Source: Bacteroidales bacterium UBA1195
Lineage (GTDB): Bacteria; Bacteroidota; Bacteroidia; Bacteroidales; WCHB1-69
NCBI GenBank assembly: GCA_002309855.1
Contig: DBYD01000063.1
Location: forward strand, 856-18,642
DNA: 17,787 nucleotides
Reading direction: 5' to 3'
The notes beneath the pieces were generated by a model. That model worked only from the letters and a program-made list of their open reading frames with translations. It was not told the origin of the DNA and ran no database searches. How positions within the stretch are numbered: the first letter of the stretch is position 1; each line of letters opens with the position of its first letter. Of the stretch, positions 7,180 to 14,126 are shown piece by piece. The translations under genes were made by a program, and so were the position numbers.

Positions 7180-7772
7180 TGGAGGTCGCGCTCTATTTCG
7201 GCTCTTTCAATCCGCCGCACTGCGGTCATGCCGCCATAGCCGAATATCTTCACCGGAAAGCCGGATATGATGAGGTTTGGATTGTGCTTTCGCCGCAGAA
7301 CCCTTTCAAGGAGAAACAGCCTCAGGAAATTGAGGGGTTGCGTCTTTCGATGGTCCGCCAGTGGGTGGGGACAGTCCCTTATCTTCACTTGTGCACTATA
7401 GAGTTTGAGATGGAACGTCCTTCATATACATATCTTACTTTACGTAGATTGCGGGCCATGGAGCCCCAGCACCGTTTTTCGCTCGTGATGGGGGCGGACA
7501 GTCTGGCCGTTTTCCCACGTTGGCGTGAGGCGGCGGAGATAGTCATGCATCATAATTTGGTCGTATATCCACGTGAAGGATACAGCATGGTAGAAGGTAT
7601 GGAAAAGTTGCATCGGATTTGTCCGGAAGCGTCGGTCACCTGCCTTGACGCACCTGTTTTTCCTTTTTCATCAACAGCCGTGCGCGAAGCGGTAGCCCAA
7701 GGGAGGGATGCCTCAGGTATGGTCCCGCCAAGTGTCTGGCAGTTTATCCAAAGCCATAACCTTTACCATTAA
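7179..7772 (+). CDS. nadD: Nicotinate-nucleotide adenylyltransferase
   Basis: NadD joins nicotinate mononucleotide to AMP, the penultimate step of NAD synthesis. The 197-residue protein has the nucleotidyltransferase signature GSFNPPHCGH (8-17), the GADS motif (105-108) followed by FPRWRE, and SSTAVRE (164-170), the usual ATP-binding ISSTxIR-type motif near the C-terminus. Size is typical. The start codon overlaps the folC stop by one base, and glnS follows after 28 nt. The three genes look co-transcribed, although their products serve different pathways. Confidence 0.95.
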   Translation: MEVALYFGSFNPPHCGHAAIAEYLHRKAGYDEVWIVLSPQNPFKEKQPQEIEGLRLSMVRQWVGTVPYLHLCTIEFEMERPSYTYLTLRRLRAMEPQHRFSLVMGADSLAVFPRWREAAEIVMHHNLVVYPREGYSMVEGMEKLHRICPEASVTCLDAPVFPFSSTAVREAVAQGRDASGMVPPSVWQFIQSHNLYH

Positions 7773-7800
7773 TATTATCAACTGAAAAAAGCATATACAG

Positions 7801-9525
7801 ATGGAGACAAAATCCTTGAATTTCATTGAACAGAAACTTGTCGCCGATTTGGCTGAGGGCAAGAATGACGGACGGGTGCAGACGCGGTTCCCGCCGGAGC
7901 CGAACGGATACCTGCACATAGGACATGCCAAGGCGATTTGTCTGGATTTCGGATTGGCGGAAAAATACAACGGAGTATGCAACCTGCGTTTTGACGACAC
8001 CAATCCCACCAAGGAGGACATGGAATATGTGGACGCCATAAAGGAGGATATCCGCTGGCTCGGCTTCCAGTGGGCGCACGAGTACTACGCCTCCGATTAT
8101 TTCCAGCAGTTGTGGGATTTTGCCATACGTCTGATCCGTGAAGGCCATGCATATGTGGATGAGCAGCCTTCGGAGGTGATTGCTGCGCAAAAGGGCACCC
8201 CGACCCAACCCGGCGTGGAGAGTCCGTTCCGTAACCGTCCGGTGGAGGAGTCGCTTGCCCTGTTTGAGAAAATGAACAGTGGGGAAATTGATGAGGGGAA
8301 GATGGTGCTGCGAGCCAAAATCGACATGGCAAACCCCAACATGCACTTCCGCGACCCCATCATCTACCGCGTGGTCAAAACTCCCCATCACCGTACGGGG
8401 AACCGTTGGTACGCCTACCCTATGTATGACTTTGCACACGGGCAGAGCGACTTTTTTGAGGGGGTGACCCATTCGCTCTGCACGCTGGAGTTTGTGGTGC
8501 ACCGTCCGTTGTACGACTATTTCATTGATTTGCTTAAGGAGGGCAGGGATCTTGACGACCATCGTCCCCGCCAGACGGAGTTCAACAAGCTGAACCTCAA
8601 CTATACGCTATTAAGCAAACGAAATCTGCTCCTGTTGGTCAATGAGGGTATTGTCAGCGGGTGGGACGATCCGCGTATGCCTACGCTCTGCGGTTTCCGA
8701 CGCAGGGGCTACACACCGGCTTCCATCCGTAATTTTGTTGACAAGATCGGTTACACCACTTACGATGCCCTGAATGATTTCGCATTGCTTGAGAGTGCTG
8801 TCCGGGAGGATCTTAACGCCACGGCGACACGCGTCTCCGCAGTGCTTCATCCGGTAAAGCTTACGCTCACCAATTATCCTGAAGGCAAAACGGAAGTGCT
8901 GCAGGTGACCAACAATCCGGAGGATCTTTCCGCAGGCACGCATGACATCATCTTCAGCCGTGACCTCTGGATTGAGGAGGATGATTTCATGGAGGATGCG
9001 CCCAAAAAGTATTTCAGGATGACTCCGGGTCAGGAGGTGCGTTTGAAGGGGGCCTATATTGTCCGCTGCACAGGCTGTAGAAAGGATGAAGATGGAAAGG
9101 TTGTGGAGGTTTTTGCTGAATATGATCCTGAAACCCGCAGCGGCCTGCCAGGTGCCGACCGCAAGGTGAAAGGTACAATCCACTGGTTGAGTTGCGGCCA
9201 TTGCCAGCATGCTGAAGTACGGCTGTACGACCGCCTGTGGCTGGAGGAGAACCCCCGCGACGGTCTGGCGCGAATCCAGGAGGAGCGTCAGTGCACGCCT
9301 GTGGAGGCGATGCGCCAGATGTTGAACCCGCATTCGCTGGAACGGCTCACCAACTGTTTTGTGGAGCCTTTCTTGGCTGACGCGAAGCCGCTGGACCATT
9401 TCCAGTTCCAGCGCATCGGCTATTTCTGTGTGGACAAGGAGAGCACACCGGAGCATCTTGTCTTTAACCGTACCGCCACATTGAAGGACAGTTGGGGCAA
9501 ACTCGTTGCGAAGAACAATGGCTAA
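7801..9525 (+). CDS. glnS: Glutaminyl-tRNA synthetase
   Basis: This class I aminoacyl-tRNA synthetase charges tRNA-Gln directly with glutamine. The 574-residue protein carries the PPEPNGYLHIGHAK signature (31-44, with the HIGH motif), FDDTNPTKEDMEYV and the KMSKS-equivalent LLSKR (270-274). The C-terminal anticodon-binding barrels contain RKVKGTIHWLSC and AEVRLYDRLW. The final part ends FNRTATLKDSWGKL, as in bacterial GlnRS. Length fits the family. Two CxxC pairs occur in the anticodon-binding region (Cys423/426 and Cys465/468) and could form a metal site; this is inference. The last 8 bases overlap the start of the next gene. Confidence 0.96.
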   Translation: METKSLNFIEQKLVADLAEGKNDGRVQTRFPPEPNGYLHIGHAKAICLDFGLAEKYNGVCNLRFDDTNPTKEDMEYVDAIKEDIRWLGFQWAHEYYASDYFQQLWDFAIRLIREGHAYVDEQPSEVIAAQKGTPTQPGVESPFRNRPVEESLALFEKMNSGEIDEGKMVLRAKIDMANPNMHFRDPIIYRVVKTPHHRTGNRWYAYPMYDFAHGQSDFFEGVTHSLCTLEFVVHRPLYDYFIDLLKEGRDLDDHRPRQTEFNKLNLNYTLLSKRNLLLLVNEGIVSGWDDPRMPTLCGFRRRGYTPASIRNFVDKIGYTTYDALNDFALLESAVREDLNATATRVSAVLHPVKLTLTNYPEGKTEVLQVTNNPEDLSAGTHDIIFSRDLWIEEDDFMEDAPKKYFRMTPGQEVRLKGAYIVRCTGCRKDEDGKVVEVFAEYDPETRSGLPGADRKVKGTIHWLSCGHCQHAEVRLYDRLWLEENPRDGLARIQEERQCTPVEAMRQMLNPHSLERLTNCFVEPFLADAKPLDHFQFQRIGYFCVDKESTPEHLVFNRTATLKDSWGKLVAKNNG

Positions 9526-9925
9526 AAGAATATTATCATTAGTAATAATGTCTGTTGTATGTCTGGCCGGCTGCAAGACCCCGGACGACAACATTCCCTA
9601 CCGTAAAATCAATTTCACGGTCTCAATACCTTCCACCGGTCTGGTGAATGTGGGCGGTTATGAGTATTTTACGGGTGGTGTGAACGGCATTGTGGTCTAC
9701 CGCTTCGACATGGGCACATTCCTGGCTTATGACCGCGCCTGTCCGCACGACTGGGAAAAGGGCGGGTGTTTGGAGGTTGTGAATTCAGCCTATCTGTATG
9801 ACAGCCTTTGCGGCTCCATGTTCAACATTCTAGATGGCATGCCGCTTTCCGGTCCTGCTGAGACTCCGCTGCGCATGTACCAGACATTCATGCCGGATGA
9901 GTTCACCCTTCGGGTGTTCAACTGA
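9518..9925 (+). CDS. Small lipoprotein with a degenerate Rieske-type domain
   Basis: ATG 9518 lies inside the end of glnS (8-nt overlap) and gives a 135-residue product with a lipoprotein signal peptide (MAKRILSLVIMSVVCLAGC, lipid Cys19). The frame is open a little further upstream to 9506, which would bury the signal. The mature part resembles a Rieske [2Fe-2S] domain: FLAYDRACPHDW supplies the first Cys-Pro-His pair (Cys75, His77). The second site reads SLCGSMFNILDG, where a Rieske protein would have Cys-Pro-x-His-Gly-Ser. Cys98 remains, but its partner His and two spacer residues are absent. The protein therefore may not hold a normal cluster. Function is not known. It converges on the DUF4105 gene, with which it overlaps by 8 nt. 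Confidence 0.8.
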   Translation: MAKRILSLVIMSVVCLAGCKTPDDNIPYRKINFTVSIPSTGLVNVGGYEYFTGGVNGIVVYRFDMGTFLAYDRACPHDWEKGGCLEVVNSAYLYDSLCGSMFNILDGMPLSGPAETPLRMYQTFMPDEFTLRVFN

Positions 9926-11078
9926 CGCGGTTTCTTATTCCCGATACATAAAGGCGCAGCATCAGCGTAAACATCAGCGGCAGTGCGGCCATCGGGATCG
10001 CCTGCGGCCACTGGAAAAGCAAAATAAACAGGCTTATCCCGCAGCAGATGTACAGGATGAGCGGAATGGCAATCCCCGAACGTTTCCTCCTGAACAGCAT
10101 ACAGATGAAGAGCGGATTCGCCCAAAGCAGGTTCAGGTTCCATTTGGTGCAGTAGTGTGCTGTGAAAAACCACAGGAAGACGATCAGCAGGGAGAGCAGC
10201 GACGTGGCCGTGTATAGCAGCGTGTCGGCCACTTTGCCGATACATGTGGTACGTTTCTTCAATAATTCCGACAGTGACAATATTCCGTAAACCAGTAATA
10301 CCGCCCAAAGGACAATGTCGGGCGGAAAACTGTCACTTAGCTCTTCGCGGCGTTCCGGAAGCATTTGGTGCGGTGGTTCGGCAAGCGGCTGCAGCGTGCC
10401 TTCAAAACGGCCGGTGTCGCTCTGCACCATCAGATGTTCAGGCAGGAACATGTACTGTAATGTGGTGGCCTTCCGGTCACAGCGTGCGCCAAGCACCAGG
10501 TCGATGCCGAATTTCCACCATTCCAGTTTCTGTTCCATGGGAGGGTGGAGGAGTTGGCGGAAGGAGAGGTTGTCATCGCCGCATTCCGAACGGTAGAAAT
10601 GGCGCCCGACAAGTGCCGATTCAATCTGGTCGCGCACGCGTGTGGCGCAGTTGTCGATAAAAAAGTCGTAAGGGTAGTACCGATTTTTAGGCAGATAGTT
10701 TTCCATCAGGGCGTCATAAAGCCTTTCAAGCTCCTCTTGGGTCAGCAGGAGCCGCTGTTCGCTAACGGCACGCCCTTCGTATACATATTCTGCCATAAAA
10801 CTATTGAAATGACTGATGGAAAGCTGGTATTGCAGTATTCCACGGGAGAATTTCAAATAGAAGTGCGGGGTGTTGAAATCGAATGTGCCGTAGTTGAAGA
10901 CGATGTCGGTTTTTCGTGCCGAATCGCAAATGCGCAGGGCAGTATGTCCGAATGTGGTGTAGAAATCATTGCCCGGGCCGCATGTGATCAGGCTGGCAAA
11001 TGCGCTGTCAGAAAGCTTTTGTGCCGGAATTGCGCCGCTGAAAAGCAGCAGCATCATTATTCCAAAAAATCTTTTCAT
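9918..11078 (-). CDS. DUF4105-family membrane protein
   Basis: From ATG 11078 the product has 386 residues: a signal peptide (MKRFFGIMMLLLFSGAIPAQ), an extracytoplasmic domain, and about five membrane helices in the last 110 residues. The first domain has CGPGNDFYTTFGHTALRI (His45) and FFIDNCATRVRDQI (Cys144). These are the conserved blocks of the DUF4105 (Lnb N-terminal) family, whose His/Cys pair suggests a papain-like fold; catalysis is inference. The frame is open to 11285, but that part is the Gly-rich 3' end of the TPM gene read in another frame. It is last in a four-gene minus-strand operon, 10 nt after the TPM gene, and ends by overlapping the opposite-strand Rieske-like gene. Confidence 0.85.
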   Translation of the reverse strand: MKRFFGIMMLLLFSGAIPAQKLSDSAFASLITCGPGNDFYTTFGHTALRICDSARKTDIVFNYGTFDFNTPHFYLKFSRGILQYQLSISHFNSFMAEYVYEGRAVSEQRLLLTQEELERLYDALMENYLPKNRYYPYDFFIDNCATRVRDQIESALVGRHFYRSECGDDNLSFRQLLHPPMEQKLEWWKFGIDLVLGARCDRKATTLQYMFLPEHLMVQSDTGRFEGTLQPLAEPPHQMLPERREELSDSFPPDIVLWAVLLVYGILSLSELLKKRTTCIGKVADTLLYTATSLLSLLIVFLWFFTAHYCTKWNLNLLWANPLFICMLFRRKRSGIAIPLILYICCGISLFILLFQWPQAIPMAALPLMFTLMLRLYVSGIRNRVS

Positions 11079-11088
11079 CTTATTATGT

Positions 11089-11886
11089 TTACCATTTTCC
11101 GCTTGCACCGCCTCCGCCGAAGCCGCCTCCACCTCCAAAACCGCCGAAGCCGCCATGACTTCCGCCTCCGAACCCGCCGAAGCCTCCAAAACCGTCTCCG
11201 GTGTGACGCTGCTTGTCCATGGAGGAGGAGAATGCTGACCAGATTGCCGCATCGCGAAGAAATTTGCCTCCTCCGCTGCCCCCATTCCCGTTGCGTTTAT
11301 CCTTCTTCAGTGCGATGAAGATTGCGAAAAGCAGCACCAGCAGGAACAGTATTCCCACACCGGTGCCATCTTCCTTGTAAAGCTTTTCCGCCTTGATCTC
11401 ACCTGCTGCCAGCGGACACAAAACCTCTATGGCGGCCGTGACTCCGCCATAATAGTCATTTTCCTTGAAATGCGGAATCATTTCCCGCTCAATAATTCTT
11501 TTGCATGTAATGTCGGGAATGGCTGCCTCCAAGTCGTAGCCCACCTGGATGGCCACCTCGCCGGAGGTTTCGTTCTTGGGCTTGACTAAAAGCACTATGC
11601 CGTTGTTGTGCTCTTTGTCACGGACACCCCATTTGTCACCTATTTCGTAAGCATACTCCGATACGTCATATCCCTCCAGATCAGCGACTGTCACAACACA
11701 AATAACATTGGATGTGCTGTCGTTGAAGGCGACCAGACGTTGCTCCAGCTCGTCACTTTGAGTTGCGGTGAATATGCCTGCAAAATCATTGACCAGCCGC
11801 GGAGGATCCGGTTTCGGAGGAATGCCGCCCTGCACTTTCAGTAGCAGCAAGGCGGCACACAGCAGCATTAAAAGCCTTTTTGCCAT
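11089..11886 (-). CDS. TPM-domain membrane protein with Gly-rich tail
   Basis: The 265-residue protein has a signal peptide (about 1-20) and a TPM domain (about 30-160; LVNDFAGIFTATQSDELEQRL, GIVLLVKP, VAIQVGYDLEAAIPD). A membrane helix follows (176-194), then a cytoplasmic tail ending in Gly-Phe-Gly-Gly repeats (230-263). This is the YgcG/TPM architecture common next to lemA. TPM domains have been described as acid phosphatases or as assembly factors; which applies here is not known. The helix plus Gly-rich tail is the standard layout for the family. The lemA stop is 2 nt upstream, so translation is probably coupled. Confidence 0.88.
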   Translation of the reverse strand: MAKRLLMLLCAALLLLKVQGGIPPKPDPPRLVNDFAGIFTATQSDELEQRLVAFNDSTSNVICVVTVADLEGYDVSEYAYEIGDKWGVRDKEHNNGIVLLVKPKNETSGEVAIQVGYDLEAAIPDITCKRIIEREMIPHFKENDYYGGVTAAIEVLCPLAAGEIKAEKLYKEDGTGVGILFLLVLLFAIFIALKKDKRNGNGGSGGGKFLRDAAIWSAFSSSMDKQRHTGDGFGGFGGFGGGSHGGFGGFGGGGGFGGGGASGKW

Positions 11887-11888
11887 TT

Positions 11889-12497
11889 TTAGAATTCAAA
11901 ATCCACTTCCGGAGCCTTTTCAGCACCTTCCGTGGCTTTGAAATAGCCTTTTTCCTCAAAACCGAAAATGCCTGCCACCAAATTGATCGGGAAGCGGCGC
12001 ACCCTCACGTTGTAGGACTGCACACATTCGTTGAACTTTTTGCGTTCAACACTGATCCGGTTTTCAGTCCCTTCCAGTTGTGACTGCAGCTCCTTGAAGT
12101 TTTCTGTCGCCTTGAGTTCCGGATAGTTCTCCATCACCATCAGCAGTCGTCCGAGGGAGGCGGAGAGACCGTTCTGCGCCTTTTCAAAGGCTTCGATGCT
12201 TGCTTCGTTCAGGTTTGTTGGGTCAATCTTTACGGATGTGGCCTCCGCGCGTGCACGGATGACGCTCTCCAACGTGCCTTTTTCAAAATTTGCCGCCCCT
12301 TTGACTGTCTTGACCAGATTAGGAATCAGATCAGCCCTGCGCTGGTAGGCGTTTTCGACCTGCGCCCATGCCTGGGTTGCGTTTTCGTCTGTCTTCACCA
12401 GGTTGTTGTAGGCTGATGCCAGCCAGAGGATAAACAACAACAGGATTGCGCCAATGATAAGTCCGATTTTGGCGCCAGATGTCATTTTTGTAGCCAT
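11889..12497 (-). CDS. lemA: LemA family protein
   Basis: The 202-residue protein has one N-terminal membrane helix (about 11-29) followed by the LemA motif YNNLVKTDENATQAWAQVENAYQRRADLIPNLV and a helical extracytoplasmic domain. The C-terminal VRRFPINLVAGIFGFEEKGYF is the family hallmark. LemA proteins are widespread and their role is not established. They are frequently paired with TPM-domain proteins, as here (2-nt gap). It lies 10 nt downstream of the glsB-like gene in the same minus-strand operon. Confidence 0.93.
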   Translation of the reverse strand: MATKMTSGAKIGLIIGAILLLFILWLASAYNNLVKTDENATQAWAQVENAYQRRADLIPNLVKTVKGAANFEKGTLESVIRARAEATSVKIDPTNLNEASIEAFEKAQNGLSASLGRLLMVMENYPELKATENFKELQSQLEGTENRISVERKKFNECVQSYNVRVRRFPINLVAGIFGFEEKGYFKATEGAEKAPEVDFEF

Positions 12498-12507
12498 AAT
12501 CCGGATC

Positions 12508-12750
12508 CTATTTCTTTTTGAACAGTGAAATGACCCACAAAAGTACGATTGCGCCGATTACGGCCACAATGAGTTCCCACAGCAGCCCGGCTTTCTGTAT
12601 GCCCACGAGGCTCATGAGCCATCCGCCGAGAAAACCGCCGATGACACCCAGGATAAGGTTGACAATGAGGCCGAAACCGCCTCCTTTCATGATTTTTCCA
12701 GCCAGGAATCCGGCAAGAATGCCGACAAGGATGTAAAGAATGATGTTCAT
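12508..12750 (-). CDS. GlsB/YeaQ/YmgE-family small membrane protein
   Basis: This 80-residue protein is almost wholly membrane-embedded: three hydrophobic segments with GxxxG-type packing (ILAGFLAGKIMKGGGFG, ILGVIGGFLGGWLM) and a Lys-rich C-terminus (FKKK). It matches the transglycosylase-associated (YeaQ/YmgE) family, often stress-induced and of unknown biochemical role. It is the first gene of the glsB-lemA-TPM-DUF4105 operon. Its start codon is about 20 nt from the predicted transcription start of the minus-strand promoter at 12777-12784. Confidence 0.88.
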   Translation of the reverse strand: MNIILYILVGILAGFLAGKIMKGGGFGLIVNLILGVIGGFLGGWLMSLVGIQKAGLLWELIVAVIGAIVLLWVISLFKKK

Positions 12751-12776
12751 GTTTTTTAGATTTTAAGTTAATTTTG

Positions 12777-12784
12777 CAAAGATA
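12777..12784 (-). promoter_or_regulatory. -7 promoter element for the glsB-lemA operon
   Basis: On the minus strand this reads TATCTTTG, an exact TAnnTTTG match, giving a leader of about 20 nt before the start at 12750. It is the left arm of a 13-bp perfect inverted repeat (12772-12784 with 12811-12823). A weak -33 candidate, GTTG on the minus strand at 12807-12810, sits 22 nt upstream. Confidence 0.7.
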
Positions 12785-12810
12785 CATGTTTTCCGAATAC
12801 ATATTTCAAC

Positions 12811-12818
12811 TATCTTTG
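12811..12818 (+). promoter_or_regulatory. -7 promoter element for rlmI
   Basis: TATCTTTG on the plus strand is an exact TAnnTTTG match and lies 21 nt before the ATG at 12840. It is the mirror image of the minus-strand element at 12777-12784, with 26 nt between the two. A weak -33-like TTTT occurs at 12789-12792. Confidence 0.7.
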
Positions 12819-12839
12819 CAAAAATTATCAACAGGTTTT

Positions 12840-14018
12840 ATGGAGCAGCGCGCACGTCTTGTTTTACGGCATGGAAAGGAAAAATCGGTTTACCGTCGCC
12901 ACCCCTGGATTTTTTCCGGTGCGGTGCAGCGTGTGGAGGGCAAACCGGAGGATGGCTGTCTGGCGGATATCTACAGCATCGACGGACAATATCTCGCCAC
13001 CGGGCATTACCAGCAGGACAATATTATATTGAAGGTTTTGCGTTTTGACAGTCCGGTGATAGACACCGCATTCTGGCGGGAACGGATTGGACAGGCTGTC
13101 CGATACCGGCAGCGTCTCGGACTTTTTGATGCGCCGGACACAAATGTTTTCCGGCTGGTTCATGGTGAGGGTGACGGCCTGCCCGGCCTGATTGCCGATT
13201 TCTACAACGGGGTTCTGGTGCTGCAGGCACATTCGGAGGGGATGCACCGCACATTTCCGGAGCTTCTGCCGCTTTTTCATGAGCTGCTGGGTGGGCGGCT
13301 GATGGCTGTTTATGACAAGAGTTCGGCAACACTTCCGTCCGGAAATGCGGAGGATGGCTGGCTGCTCGGTTCCGTTCCGGATGAACGGGAGGTGGAGGAA
13401 TATGGCAACCGCTTTCTCATCTCGTTCCCCGAGGCGCAGAAAACTGGATTCTTCATTGACCAGCGCGAGAACCGGCTGCTGCTACAGTCGCTCTCCCAGG
13501 GGCGGCGTGTGCTGAACACATTCGGCTACACCGGCGGATTCACGCTGTCGGCGTTGCGGGGCGGCGCCTCCTACGTTGAGACGGTCGACATTTCTAAAAA
13601 GGCAATCCAGCAGTGCAACGCGAATGTGGCGATGAACTTTCCGCACGCATCGCATTGCGGCGTGGCGCAGGATGCGCTGCAATACCTTGCGCGGCTGGAG
13701 AAGACGTTTGACATTATGGTGCTTGATCCGCCGGCCTTTGCCAAGAACCACCGAAGCCTGCAACAGGGGCTGAAGGGCTACAAAAATATCAACCAGAGAG
13801 CGTTGGAGAAGATAGCCCCAGGCGGGCTGCTCTTTACCTTCTCCTGCTCCCAGGCGGTCAGCCGCGACGATTTCCAGACGATGCTCTTCACCGCCGCCGC
13901 CAACGCGCACCGCGATGTCCGCATTGTACGGCGTCTTTCGCAGGGTCCGGATCATCCGGTTAGCATCTATCATCCGGAAGGGGAGTACCTGAAAGGTCTG
14001 CTGGTGTATGTGGAGTAG
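12840..14018 (+). CDS. rlmI: RlmI-like 23S rRNA cytosine-C5 methyltransferase
   Basis: The 392-residue protein has an N-terminal PUA RNA-binding domain (about 1-75, with VYRRHPWIFSGAVQRVEG), a linker region (LVHGEGDGLPGLIADFYNG) and a SAM-dependent methyltransferase domain. Motifs are KTGFFIDQRENR (201-212), the SAM loop NTFGYTGGFT (226-235), acidic VETVDIS, LDPPAFAK (295-302) and the catalytic Cys336 in FSCSQ. This is the RlmI/RlmK layout; RlmI makes m5C1962 in 23S rRNA of E. coli, and the exact target here is inferred. The frame is open to 12774, but that part includes the promoter, so ATG 12840 is chosen. The AT-rich accessory island begins straight after its stop. Confidence 0.9.
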   Translation: MEQRARLVLRHGKEKSVYRRHPWIFSGAVQRVEGKPEDGCLADIYSIDGQYLATGHYQQDNIILKVLRFDSPVIDTAFWRERIGQAVRYRQRLGLFDAPDTNVFRLVHGEGDGLPGLIADFYNGVLVLQAHSEGMHRTFPELLPLFHELLGGRLMAVYDKSSATLPSGNAEDGWLLGSVPDEREVEEYGNRFLISFPEAQKTGFFIDQRENRLLLQSLSQGRRVLNTFGYTGGFTLSALRGGASYVETVDISKKAIQQCNANVAMNFPHASHCGVAQDALQYLARLEKTFDIMVLDPPAFAKNHRSLQQGLKGYKNINQRALEKIAPGGLLFTFSCSQAVSRDDFQTMLFTAAANAHRDVRIVRRLSQGPDHPVSIYHPEGEYLKGLLVYVE

Positions 14019-14033
14019 GGTTGAGGTGAAATG

Positions 14034-14122
14034 AAAATCTCGTTTTGTGTGGTTTTATGGCAAAAAAAAATCTCGTTTTGTGTGGTTTTTGTACAATAAA
14101 AAATCTCGTTTTGTGTTAATGT
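14034..14122 (+). repeat. Tandem repeat A, three copies, 33-bp period, before ATPase gene 1
   Basis: The core TCTCGTTTTGTGT recurs starting at 14038, 14071 and 14104, exactly 33 bp apart. Copies 1 and 2 share AAAA before and GGTTTT after the core. The rest of the unit diverges (ATGGCAAAAA versus TGTACAATAA), and copy 3 runs into the start region of the ATPase gene at 14127. The array occupies the whole space between rlmI and the ATPase. No other feature explains it. Confidence 0.93.
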
Positions 14123-14126
14123 GTGT

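Noticed and set aside
7744..9594. Long minus-strand frames opposite glnS
   Set aside because: They are antisense to a full-length, motif-complete GlnRS, and their translations show no recognisable domain.
11079..11285. N-terminal extension of the DUF4105 protein
   Set aside because: It is the Gly-rich 3' end of the TPM gene read in another frame; ATG 11078 gives a proper signal peptide.
10244..11318. Plus-strand frames across the DUF4105 and TPM genes
   Set aside because: Shadow frames opposite well-supported minus-strand genes, with no domain recognised.
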